The position numbers and the translations under genes are program-made. A model generated the notes under the pieces. It did not search any database and was not told where the DNA came from. It saw only the letters and a program-made list of their open reading frames with translations. Source: Bordetella parapertussis (GTDB taxonomy: Bacteria; Pseudomonadota; Gammaproteobacteria; Burkholderiales; CAIKXV01). From it: a stretch of DNA of 8,685 nt. Positions 1 through 5,802 of the stretch are shown piece by piece (the first letter of the stretch is position 1; each line of letters opens with the position of its first letter). The stretch covers positions 1 through 8,685 of the forward strand of contig CAMDXD010000151.1 in the NCBI GenBank assembly GCA_945877995.1, in the 5' to 3' direction.

Positions 1-33
1 CCAGGGTCGGACCCGGAACATCGGGAGCCTTCT

Positions 34-53
34 TGCGCTCAAGCGCATACAAT
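34..53 (+). promoter_or_regulatory. Candidate mgtE promoter -10 with abutting palindrome
   Basis: TACAAT at 48-53 differs from the sigma-70 -10 consensus at one position and lies 36 bases before the mgtE start codon. A perfect inverted repeat, TGCGCT-CA-AGCGCA (34-47), directly precedes it, where a repressor or activator could sit. No good -35 hexamer is visible 16-18 bases upstream, so this is either an activator-dependent promoter or a chance match. Only 89 bases precede mgtE in the window, so a longer leader such as a Mg2+ riboswitch cannot be assessed. Confidence 0.35.
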
Positions 54-89
54 GCGTGCCACCTTTGAACCGGGCCGCGAGCCGATGCC

Positions 90-1544
90 ATGGCCGATGC
101 CGACGAACCGCGCAGCGTGCAGGAATCCCTGCAGGAGATCATGGATCTCCTGCGGCGCCAGCGCTTGGTCGAGTCGCTGGCACATCGCGAGGGCGAGGGC
201 CGCAGCGGCAGCCTGAGCGATCGACAGTCGCTGGTCGATTCGCTGGTGCACAAGCAGAACGAGGCCGAACTGCAGTCGCGCCTCGATGCACTGCACCCGG
301 CAGACGTCGCGCTGATCCTCGAGGCACTGCCGCTCGACGAGCGTCTGCGCGTCTGGCAGCTGGTCAAGGCCGATCGCGACGGCGAGATCCTGCTCGAGGT
401 GTCCGACGCGGTCCGGGAAGCGCTGATCGCGGACATGGACCGCGGCGAACTGGTGGCCGCGACCGAGCAACTCGACACCGACGAGATCGCTGACCTTGCA
501 CGCGACCTGCCGGACGAGGTCATCGCCGACCTGTTCAAGTCGCTGTCGGCCGAAGAGCGCGAGCAGTTGCGCGAGGCGCTGTCCTATCCCGAGGACAGCA
601 TCGGCGGGCTGATGGACTTCGAGATGGTCACCATTCGCGAGGACGTGACGATCGAGGTCGTGCTGCGCTACCTGCGCCGCCTCGACGAGCTGCCGAGCAA
701 CACCGACAAGCTGTTCGTGGTCGACCGCAAGGGGCTGCTGCGCGGCGTGCTGCCGCTGAAGAAGCTGCTGGTGAACGAGCCGGAGATCGAAGTCTCGACC
801 CTGGTCGACCGCAACGTGGTCAGCTTCCATCCCGACGACGATGCGCGAGACGCGGCGACCGCGTTCGAACGCTACGATCTGATCTCCGCGCCGGTGGTCG
901 ACGATCACGGCGAAGTGCTCGGCCGGCTGACCGTCGACGTGGTGGTCGATTACATTCGCGAGGCGTCCGAGGCCGAGAAGCTGAAGGCGAGCGGCCTGCG
1001 CGAGGAAGAAGACATCTTCGCCCCGGTGTGGGACAGCCTGAAGAACCGCTGGACCTGGCTGGCGGTGAACCTGGTGACCGCATTCATCGCCTCGCGCGTG
1101 ATCGGCGCGTTCGAAGATTCGATCGAGAAGCTGGTCGCGCTCGCGGCGCTGATGCCGATCGTCGCTGGCATTGGCGGCAACGCCGGTAACCAGACCATCA
1201 CGATGATCGTGCGCGCGCTGGCGCTCGGGCAGATCGGTCGAGACGGGGCGCGCAAGCTGTTCGTGAAGGAAATCGTGATCGCGCTGATCAACGGGCTGGT
1301 CTGGGGCAGCATCGTCGGCCTGGTCGCGTGGCTGTTCTACCGCAATGTCTCGCTGTCGCTGGTGATGATGGCAGCGATGACGCTCAACCTGCTGCTGGCC
1401 GCCCTGGCCGGCGTGCTGATCCCGCTGGGCAGGCGCTGGCTTCAGGGCGACCCGGCGGTGGGCTCGTCGGTGCTGATCACCGCGCTGACCGACAGCGGTG
1501 GTTTCTTCATCTTCCTCGGACTGGCGACGCTTTTCCTGGTCTGA
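90..1544 (+). CDS. mgtE: MgtE-family magnesium channel/transporter
   Basis: Inner-membrane Mg2+ uptake channel that, in characterised MgtE proteins, works as a dimer gated by cytosolic Mg2+ bound to its soluble domains. The 484-residue protein has the full family order. A helical MgtE N domain with many acidic residues spans about 60-165. A CBS pair follows (about 175-229 and 238-292). A long connecting helix leads to five predicted membrane segments (about 320-342, 350-376, 394-416, 421-445, 457-483). The pore signature GGNAGNQ is at 362-368. D468 in the last segment (LTDSGGFF) is in the position expected for the selectivity-site Asp of Thermus MgtE; this equivalence is from memory, not an alignment. 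The start is the ATG at 90. Its ribosome site is weak, and another ATG at 85 is out of frame. The N-terminal extension of about 35-50 residues before the N domain is common in proteobacterial members. The lipoprotein gene follows after 25 bases and may be co-transcribed. Confidence 0.96.
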   Translation: MADADEPRSVQESLQEIMDLLRRQRLVESLAHREGEGRSGSLSDRQSLVDSLVHKQNEAELQSRLDALHPADVALILEALPLDERLRVWQLVKADRDGEILLEVSDAVREALIADMDRGELVAATEQLDTDEIADLARDLPDEVIADLFKSLSAEEREQLREALSYPEDSIGGLMDFEMVTIREDVTIEVVLRYLRRLDELPSNTDKLFVVDRKGLLRGVLPLKKLLVNEPEIEVSTLVDRNVVSFHPDDDARDAATAFERYDLISAPVVDDHGEVLGRLTVDVVVDYIREASEAEKLKASGLREEEDIFAPVWDSLKNRWTWLAVNLVTAFIASRVIGAFEDSIEKLVALAALMPIVAGIGGNAGNQTITMIVRALALGQIGRDGARKLFVKEIVIALINGLVWGSIVGLVAWLFYRNVSLSLVMMAAMTLNLLLAALAGVLIPLGRRWLQGDPAVGSSVLITALTDSGGFFIFLGLATLFLV

Positions 1545-1569
1545 CCCATCCCGCCCGGAGCCGAAAACG

Positions 1570-1977
1570 ATGAACGGAACCGCCAACGCGCCGAGCCTGC
1601 ACGCCCGCATCGCGATGTGCGCCGCCGCCGCGGCACTTGTCGTCACCCTGGCTGGTTGCGCCACGTTCGGCAGTGCCGCGCCCGCCAGGGTGAGCAATGG
1701 CGCGCTGGTCGATTCGCGCGGCATGAGCCTGTATACCTATGCCAAGGACGTTGCCGGCAAGAGCGTGTGCGCGGCCGTTTGCGCCAGAAACTGGCTGCCG
1801 CTGGTCGCGACCGCATCGGATCGCGCGGCCGGTGACTACACGATCATCACGCGCGACGACGGCAGCCTGCAGTGGGCCTACAAGGGCAGTCCGCTGTACG
1901 CCTGGATCAAGGACATGAAGCCCGGCGACCGCACCGGCGACGCCTTCGACAAGGCGTGGCGCCTCGCCCGTCCCTGA
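1570..1977 (+). CDS. Small lipoprotein with COG4315-type secreted repeats (Lipoprotein_15 family)
   Basis: Predicted lipoprotein of 135 residues. A signal peptide (hydrophobic stretch about 13-28) ends in the lipobox LAGC, with C30 as the lipidated Cys. Two repeats typical of this family follow. The first contains GMSLYTYAKD (51-60) and the pair C67/C71 before NWLPL. The second contains YKGSPLYAWIKD (104-115) and then KPGDRTGD. The family is widespread in Proteobacteria and Actinobacteria and has no established biochemical role. A redox or metal function has been guessed from its Cys pair, but nothing here proves one. The ATG at 1570 was chosen because GGAG (1557-1560) sits nine bases upstream and it places the signal peptide at the N-terminus. 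The open frame extends upstream to a GTG at 1498, but that would overlap mgtE and add a non-signal leader. It probably belongs to the mgtE transcript. There is no D at +2 after C30 (A31), so outer-membrane sorting is likely. Confidence 0.85.
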   Translation: MNGTANAPSLHARIAMCAAAAALVVTLAGCATFGSAAPARVSNGALVDSRGMSLYTYAKDVAGKSVCAAVCARNWLPLVATASDRAAGDYTIITRDDGSLQWAYKGSPLYAWIKDMKPGDRTGDAFDKAWRLARP

Positions 1978-1998
1978 CCCCGGCAGGCCTGGCGCTGC

Positions 1999-2018
1999 CG
2001 CACGGGAACGCCCGTGCG
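1999..2018 (+). terminator. Hairpin after the lipoprotein gene, no T tract
   Basis: CGCACGGG-AACG-CCCGTGCG is a perfect 8-bp GC-rich stem with a 4-base loop, 22 bases after the lipoprotein stop. It lacks a following T run, so termination would be inefficient or factor-assisted. A second palindrome, GGGTACCC, follows at 2020-2027. Confidence 0.4.
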
Positions 2019-2033
2019 CGGGTACCCATCCCG

Positions 2034-2039
2034 TAGAAT
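2034..2039 (+). promoter_or_regulatory. Candidate msrP -10 element
   Basis: TAGAAT differs from TATAAT at one position and lies 37 bases before the chosen msrP ATG, giving a leader of about 30 bases. No matching -35 is visible. The palindrome GGGTACCC (2020-2027) lies in the spacer where a -35-less promoter could use an activator. Similar -10 motifs precede mgtE (TACAAT) and the GGDEF/EAL-like gene (GAGAAT). Confidence 0.35.
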
Positions 2040-2076
2040 CGTGCGTTCCTCTTGCAGCGACTCCCCGGAGACCCCC

Positions 2077-3030
2077 ATGCTGATCAAGCGCCCCGACGAT
2101 ATTCGCCCGTCAGAGATCACCCCCCGATCGGTGTACGAGGACCGTCGCCAGTTCCTGTTCGGCGCCGCCGGTGCGCTGGCGCTGGCCGGCAGCGGTACGC
2201 TACCGGGCGCGGCCCATGCGCAGGTGCGCGAGAAGATCGCCGGCCTGCGTCCCGCTGCGGCGGCGTACACGGTTAAAGAGCCGCTCAACACGTACGAGCA
2301 GATTACCTCGTACGTGAACTTCTACGAATTCGGCACCGACAAGTCCGATCCGCTGCGCAACTCGAAGAACTTCCGTACCCGGCCGTGGACGGTCGAGGTC
2401 GATGGCGAGGTGCGCAAGCCTCGTACCTTCGGCATCGACGACCTGCTGAAGCTCGCCCCGGTCGAGGAACGTATCTACCGACTGCGCTGCGTCGAGGCCT
2501 GGTCGATGATCGTGCCCTGGGCCGGCTATTCGCTGTCGGAGCTGATCAGGCAGGTCGAGCCGACCGCGAACGCGAAGTTCGTCGAGTTCCATACGCTGCA
2601 CGATCCGAAACAGATGCCCGGACAGAAGGATCCGGTGCTGCAGTGGCCCTATGTCGAAGCCCTGCGCATCGACGAGGCGATGCACCCGCTGACGCTGCTC
2701 GGGCTCGGGCTGTACGGCGAACTGCTGCCCAACCCGAACGGCGCGCCGGTGCGGCTGGTGGTGCCGTGGAAGTACGGCTTCAAGAGCGGCAAGTCGATCG
2801 TGCGCATCCGCTTCGTCGAGAAGATGCCGACCACCGCCTGGATGCGCTCGGCGCCGAGCGAGTACGGCTTTTACTCGAACGTGAACCCGAAGGTCGACCA
2901 TCCGCGCTGGAGCCAGGCGCGCGAGCGGCGCATCGGCGAGTTCCTCAAGCGCGAGACCCTGATGTTCAACGGCTATGCCGAACAGGTCGCGTCGCTGTAC
3001 ACCGGGATGGACCTGCGCAAGCAGTTCTGA
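2077..3030 (+). CDS. msrP: Periplasmic methionine sulfoxide reductase catalytic subunit MsrP (YedY)
   Basis: Molybdopterin enzyme that reduces methionine sulfoxide in oxidised periplasmic proteins. It usually receives electrons from the membrane haem protein MsrQ. The 317-residue length is close to the roughly 330 of E. coli MsrP. A Tat signal is clear: the twin Arg R23-R24 in DRRQFLFG, a hydrophobic stretch (28-38) and a likely AHA cleavage site at 46-48. The family block NFYEFGTDKSDP is at 81-92. The Mo-ligating Cys is C138 in YRLRCVEAW, followed by the PWAGYSL motif. The C-terminal half keeps the PNPNGAPVRLVVPWKYGFKS segment (218-237). The ATG at 2077 was chosen over an upstream in-frame GTG at 2014 because GGAG (2067-2070) is well placed and the residues before it (MRGYPSRR...) do not fit a Tat leader. 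No msrQ follows: the next bases are non-coding and then unrelated small genes. Electron donation must therefore come from an msrQ elsewhere or another quinol-linked donor. Confidence 0.95.
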   Translation: MLIKRPDDIRPSEITPRSVYEDRRQFLFGAAGALALAGSGTLPGAAHAQVREKIAGLRPAAAAYTVKEPLNTYEQITSYVNFYEFGTDKSDPLRNSKNFRTRPWTVEVDGEVRKPRTFGIDDLLKLAPVEERIYRLRCVEAWSMIVPWAGYSLSELIRQVEPTANAKFVEFHTLHDPKQMPGQKDPVLQWPYVEALRIDEAMHPLTLLGLGLYGELLPNPNGAPVRLVVPWKYGFKSGKSIVRIRFVEKMPTTAWMRSAPSEYGFYSNVNPKVDHPRWSQARERRIGEFLKRETLMFNGYAEQVASLYTGMDLRKQF

Positions 3031-3345
3031 GCCGGGCGCCGCTGGCGGTGCCACCGCCGCCGCGGTCGCCAGCGCGATTTCCGACTATCGCGCGCCATCG
3101 GCCGTTTCCCGCCTGCGACTGCCGTCCCCGCCGCGCCTAACCTGAGCGCTGCGTATGCGGGGATTGGCCTCGCTCGCCACCGGGGATTGCCCCTGGTGCC
3201 TCGCGCATTGCGCGCGAAAACCGCGGTGCCTTGTCGATGCCGGCTGCTGTCCGGTGCCGATGTGGTCACGCGGTGTTCACCCCTCGGGGACGTCCACGTC
3301 CCCGGCGGGGGGATCCGTGCGTCCCCTATTCCATCTGGAGGGCGC
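3031..3345. other. Non-coding stretch with stacked inverted repeats
   Basis: These 315 bases hold no convincing gene. A short hairpin GGCGGT-GCC-ACCGCC (3044-3058) follows the msrP stop and has no T run. CGGGGATTG occurs twice, 23 bases apart (3158-3166 and 3181-3189). The second copy sits in the hairpin CACC-GGGG-ATTG-CCCC-T-GGTG (3178-3198), and TCGCGC/GCGCGA arms follow (3201-3217). A perfect inverted repeat with 9-base arms lies at 3285-3304. These could form a structured leader for the next transcript, or sites for a regulator. No clear -35/-10 pair is seen. One open frame crosses the region in phase with the 87-aa gene, but it has no ribosome site at its start and a low-complexity, unlikely sequence. 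Confidence 0.5.
3285..3304. repeat. Perfect inverted repeat upstream of the small-protein pair
   Basis: CGGGGACGT-CC-ACGTCCCCG has 9-base arms around a 2-base centre and ends 41 bases before the ATG of the 87-aa gene. With almost no loop it resembles a dyad operator more than a terminator. It could also fold as a stem in the leader RNA. The function is unknown. Confidence 0.55.
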
Positions 3346-3609
3346 ATGGATCAGTGGTTCATGGAGTCGTATCTGCGGTGGCTGGGGCAGGCGAGTGACG
3401 CGGAACTGATCGACCGCAAGGATGCGGTCGCGATCGCGTTGCTGCAGGCCGGTATCGACTGCGAGTTGAGTCGGGCGCTGTTCGACCTGATCAACGAAGA
3501 AGTCGATGCCCGAGAGCAGGTGGCGCACATGCGCCGCGTGCGTCGCCGGCGGGAGGCGGTCAGGGTGAAGCCTGCCGTTGCGGCCGATGATGGCGACGAG
3601 GTGGCCTGA
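3346..3609 (+). CDS. Small protein of unknown function, first gene of a Trp-rich pair
   Basis: I do not recognise this 87-residue protein. The first 60 residues look like a compact helical domain: an aromatic start (W4, F5, Y9, W12), then an acidic amphipathic stretch with DAELIDRKDAVAIALLQAG (18-36) and LFDLINEEVDAREQ (45-58). A strongly basic cluster follows (RRVRRRRE, 63-70) and then an acidic tail ending DDGDEVA. No signal peptide or membrane segment is present, so it is predicted to be cytoplasmic, perhaps binding nucleic acid or an acidic partner through the Arg cluster. The ATG at 3346 has an excellent ribosome site, TGGAGG (3336-3341). Its stop overlaps the next start by one base (TGATG), so the two are translated together. 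Base composition resembles the neighbours, with no sign of recent transfer. Confidence 0.7.
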   Translation: MDQWFMESYLRWLGQASDAELIDRKDAVAIALLQAGIDCELSRALFDLINEEVDAREQVAHMRRVRRRREAVRVKPAVAADDGDEVA

Positions 3610-3863
3610 TGCGCCGCCTCGACGACTGGCACCGGCGCTGGCGGGGCGATCTCTGGCTGCGCGACCGCTGGCGGTTGCGGCAGCTGTGGGTCTGGTGGTG
3701 GCTGTGGAAGGTGGACAGTGCGCGGCGCCGGCGCTGCATCGCGGCGTTGCGTGCACTGGCCGGCATCGGGTGGTTGTGGCTGGTCAGGCTGCTGGTCTGG
3801 CTGGTCGACCGCGACTGCCCGGGCAGCCGTCCGCCGGGCACGGGGGATCCGCGCGAGCGGTGA
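3609..3863 (+). CDS. Trp- and Arg-rich small membrane-associated protein, unknown function
   Basis: I do not recognise this protein. It has 84 residues, of which 12 are Trp and 19 Arg. Trp residues 7, 11, 16, 21 and 27 are spaced four to six apart among Arg residues, followed by WVWWWLW (27-33). This suggests an amphipathic interfacial helix lying on the membrane. A basic loop RRRR (39-42) precedes a hydrophobic segment (about 44-66) able to span the membrane, and a short Pro/Gly-rich tail ends it. The start codon overlaps the stop of the 87-aa gene by one base, which implies translational coupling and supports both being real. The terminator at 3940-3966 closes the unit. It could be a small membrane adaptor or a toxic or antimicrobial-like peptide, but neither is demonstrated. 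An accidental frame is possible given high GC, since TGG codons arise easily there. Confidence 0.6.
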   Translation: MRRLDDWHRRWRGDLWLRDRWRLRQLWVWWWLWKVDSARRRRCIAALRALAGIGWLWLVRLLVWLVDRDCPGSRPPGTGDPRER

Positions 3864-3882
3864 GCCCGGAAGGAGACGCTCG

Positions 3883-3894
3883 ATGAAGCAGTGA
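3883..3894 (+). other. Three-codon ORF behind a strong ribosome site
   Basis: ATG-AAG-CAG-TGA (MKQ) is preceded by AAGGAG (3870-3875) at seven bases, the best Shine-Dalgarno in this part of the window. Its stop overlaps a GTG at 3891 that opens a further eight-codon frame ending TAG at 3917. It may be a remnant of a lost third gene of the operon or simply chance. Confidence 0.2.
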
Positions 3895-3939
3895 CGGCCG
3901 TCGCAGCGCTTGCATAGGCTGCATGGCCGTGCAGTACTG

Positions 3940-3966
3940 CCGGGGGACGCGAGTCCCCCGGTTTTT
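3940..3966 (+). terminator. Intrinsic (Rho-independent) terminator
   Basis: CCGGGGGAC-GCGA-GTCCCCCGG forms a perfect 9-bp stem with a GNRA-type loop and is followed at once by TTTTT (3962-3966). It ends transcription of the small-protein pair and insulates the GGDEF/EAL-pilus ATPase unit downstream. Confidence 0.9.
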
Positions 3967-3973
3967 GCCCACG

Positions 3974-4002
3974 TTGCCCGAACCGCGCTGGCTGGAGAGA
4001 AT
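3974..4002 (+). promoter_or_regulatory. Candidate promoter of the GGDEF/EAL-like and pilus ATPase unit
   Basis: TTGCCC (3974-3979) and GAGAAT (3997-4002) are separated by 17 bases, the ideal sigma-70 spacing. They lie right after the terminator and 24 bases before the GTG start at 4027. Both hexamers deviate from consensus at two to three positions, so a moderate promoter is expected. This is the best-supported promoter in the window because position, spacing and context agree. Confidence 0.5.
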
Positions 4003-4009
4003 AGAGCCC

Positions 4010-4030
4010 ATGGTGAGTGAACCGACGTGA
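4010..4030 (+). other. Possible six-codon leader ORF (MVSEPT) overlapping the next start
   Basis: ATG-GTG-AGT-GAA-CCG-ACG-TGA starts at 4010, and its TGA overlaps the GTG start of the 591-aa gene as GTGA. Such an overlap could couple translation of the large gene to the leader. A ribosome site for it is poor: GGAG at 3994-3997 is 12 bases away. Confidence 0.25.
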
Positions 4031-5802
4031 ACGAATACACTGCAGGCGGGGGCCCGCACGATCCGCTGCTGGGCTGGGCTGGCCTCGACACAGCGGGCCG
4101 GATCGTGTCGCTTGGCGGAAGGGCGGACCGGCTGCACGAAGGGGTCCGGGTCGGCCTGCGGTTGGCCGATGCGTTGCGCGAACCTGCGGAACTCGATCGG
4201 TTCATTGCCGAGGCCAGCACACCTGGCAGCATTGACCCATGGCAGCAGCTTCGATGCCGGCTGTACTGGGCCGTGCCGCAGGGCGGCATGGCCCGGCCTG
4301 TGGACGACGCTCCGGCGGGTGAACTGCTGCTGCGCCGTGCGTATCCGCCATCCGGTCCGGTACGCATCGCGGCGGAGTTCCGCCGCGAGCCAGCGCGCGA
4401 TCGGCCGGCATCGCGTTCGACGTCGACGCTGCTGGCGCCCCTGCCTATCGCCACCGCCAGCGCGGAAGCGGCCGACCTCTGGCGCCTGGGCAGTGCGCTG
4501 TATGCAGCCACCGTGGCGCCCTCCGCCAGGCGGCCGACCGGACTGATCCGATTCGCCCTTCATCCGGTGCCCCTGCCCCGTATCGCGGCCGTGGACGACG
4601 TCGATCCATGGCTGGACGTTGCGCTCGACCGGCTCGCCGCCAGCGCCGCGCAGCTCGGCGTCGAGGCCGTTGCCGCGCGCACCGGCACACGCGAGCTCTC
4701 CGTCTGGGTCCGCGATGGCACAGGCTGCGAGGCGCTGTGCGAGCACTGGCTGACTGCCATGACTGCCAGCCCGCTGATCGGTAGCCGCTGCCGGCTCGTG
4801 GTGGGGCCAGCAGCCGGGTGGTGCGTGATGCCGGCCGACGGGACAGTGCTCGGTCACCTGCTGGACGCACTCGACGCCGTATACGACCCGGCGGACCCGC
4901 GTCCGCGGCGTCCGCCGATCCCGGTGAGCAGTGTCGCGCGCGAGCGCGATATCGACGAGCGGCGCGATGCCCTGACCGGGACGCTGGTCGAACTGGTGGC
5001 CTCCGGACGCGCCCGGCTGGTGGGCGAGCCGATCGTCGATGCGCCGACCGGCGTGGTTGCCGGCCTGCACCTGCGCGCCGAATTCCGCTCGCTGTTCGCG
5101 GTCGCCGACCTGATCGATTACCTGCCGGACATCGTTGACGACGATGCCGCAGCCGATGCGCTCAACGCATGGCTGGCTGCAGCGATCCGCAACGCGGGAC
5201 TGCCCGCACCGCAGTATGCACCGCAGAGGCTGCAGCTTCGCATCGCACCGGCCCAGTTGCGCCGGCTCGATTCGCTCGCCGGCGTGGTTGCTGCGCTGTG
5301 CGAAGCCGGCGGTGGCATCGCGCCCTGCCTGCTGTTGCCCGAGGCCGCAGTGCACCGGGATGCCTACCTGGTGATCGATGCGGCTACGGAGGTGGCCGCA
5401 TTCGGGGCTACGGTCGGCATCGACGACTACCGCGGGCTGCTGCCTGCGCAACCGTTGGCGCAGGCTGGCATCGGCTGCCTGCGGCTGCATCGTTCACTGG
5501 TGCGCGAGCTCGGCGAGCGATCCTTCGCCGGAGATCGTCTGGCCGACTTGCTGGCGCGCGCACGCGCCAGCGGTCTCTCGGTACTGGTGCCAGGCCTGGC
5601 GGATCGCACGATGGTGTCCGCAGCCACGGCTGCCGGTGCGCTGCACCTGTCCGGGCCGGTATTCGGCCGTCCGCGGCGCCTGCCTCCAGCTTCGCCGTCG
5701 CCGCTGATTGCTTCATCCACTCCCCAACCCCATTCGCCCGCACAGGAGTCGCCCGATGGCCAAGGACCTGTTCGAACTGATCGCCGACCTGGCGCACGAT
5801 GA
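4027..5802 (+). CDS. FimX-like PAS/degenerate GGDEF/degenerate EAL protein
   Basis: The 591-residue cytoplasmic protein has three recognisable parts. (a) A PAS-like start (about 14-60; LDTAGRIVSLGG) follows the usual D-x-x-G-R-I pattern. (b) A GGDEF-like domain spans about 165-295: the signature is replaced by GTREL (220-224) in AARTGTRELSVWV, and the end resembles the family's LLDALDAVY segment. (c) An EAL-like domain spans about 318-550. LVGEPIVD (331-338) matches the family start, but EAL reads HLR (348-350). The Asn of NLS is lost (RIAPA, 405-409), DDFGTG reads DDYRG (466-470), KID reads RLH (486-488), EGVE reads PGLA (522-525), and the end is SGPVFGRP (542-549). Neither c-di-GMP synthesis nor hydrolysis is expected. 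Binding is possible, as in FimX, which has the same architecture with degenerate domains and controls type IV pili. The GTG start at 4027 has GGTGAG at nine bases. A Pro/Ser-rich tail overlaps the following pilus ATPase gene by 47 bases, linking the two functions. The domain assignment is by eye. Confidence 0.8.
   Translation: MNEYTAGGGPHDPLLGWAGLDTAGRIVSLGGRADRLHEGVRVGLRLADALREPAELDRFIAEASTPGSIDPWQQLRCRLYWAVPQGGMARPVDDAPAGELLLRRAYPPSGPVRIAAEFRREPARDRPASRSTSTLLAPLPIATASAEAADLWRLGSALYAATVAPSARRPTGLIRFALHPVPLPRIAAVDDVDPWLDVALDRLAASAAQLGVEAVAARTGTRELSVWVRDGTGCEALCEHWLTAMTASPLIGSRCRLVVGPAAGWCVMPADGTVLGHLLDALDAVYDPADPRPRRPPIPVSSVARERDIDERRDALTGTLVELVASGRARLVGEPIVDAPTGVVAGLHLRAEFRSLFAVADLIDYLPDIVDDDAAADALNAWLAAAIRNAGLPAPQYAPQRLQLRIAPAQLRRLDSLAGVVAALCEAGGGIAPCLLLPEAAVHRDAYLVIDAATEVAAFGATVGIDDYRGLLPAQPLAQAGIGCLRLHRSLVRELGERSFAGDRLADLLARARASGLSVLVPGLADRTMVSAATAAGALHLSGPVFGRPRRLPPASPSPLIASSTPQPHSPAQESPDGQGPVRTDRRPGAR

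Noticed and set aside
1..89. Possible tRNA or riboswitch before mgtE.
   Set aside because: No tRNA arms or T-loop sequence; too little sequence to judge a Mg2+ leader.
1498..1569. Upstream GTG start extending the lipoprotein.
   Set aside because: It would overlap mgtE, put a polar leader before the signal peptide and has no ribosome site, whereas GGAG fits the ATG at 1570.
39..1724. Long minus-strand open frame (about 560 codons) opposite mgtE.
   Set aside because: It mirrors the codon phase of mgtE. Its product is a Gln/Arg/His-rich sequence with no domain, as expected from antisense of a high-GC gene.
2014..2076. Upstream start extending msrP.
   Set aside because: It lies upstream of or within the promoter-like -10 region and would bury the Tat signal; the ATG at 2077 has GGAG at a proper distance.
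3351..4511. Minus-strand frame across the small-protein pair that might replace it.
   Set aside because: The product is Ser/Pro/Arg-rich and featureless, it spans the terminator hairpin, and the plus frames have a strong ribosome site and a coupled overlap.
3784..5490. Long minus-strand open frame opposite the GGDEF/EAL-like gene.
   Set aside because: It crosses the intrinsic terminator and promoter region, has no recognisable domain, and the plus frame aligns to known folds.
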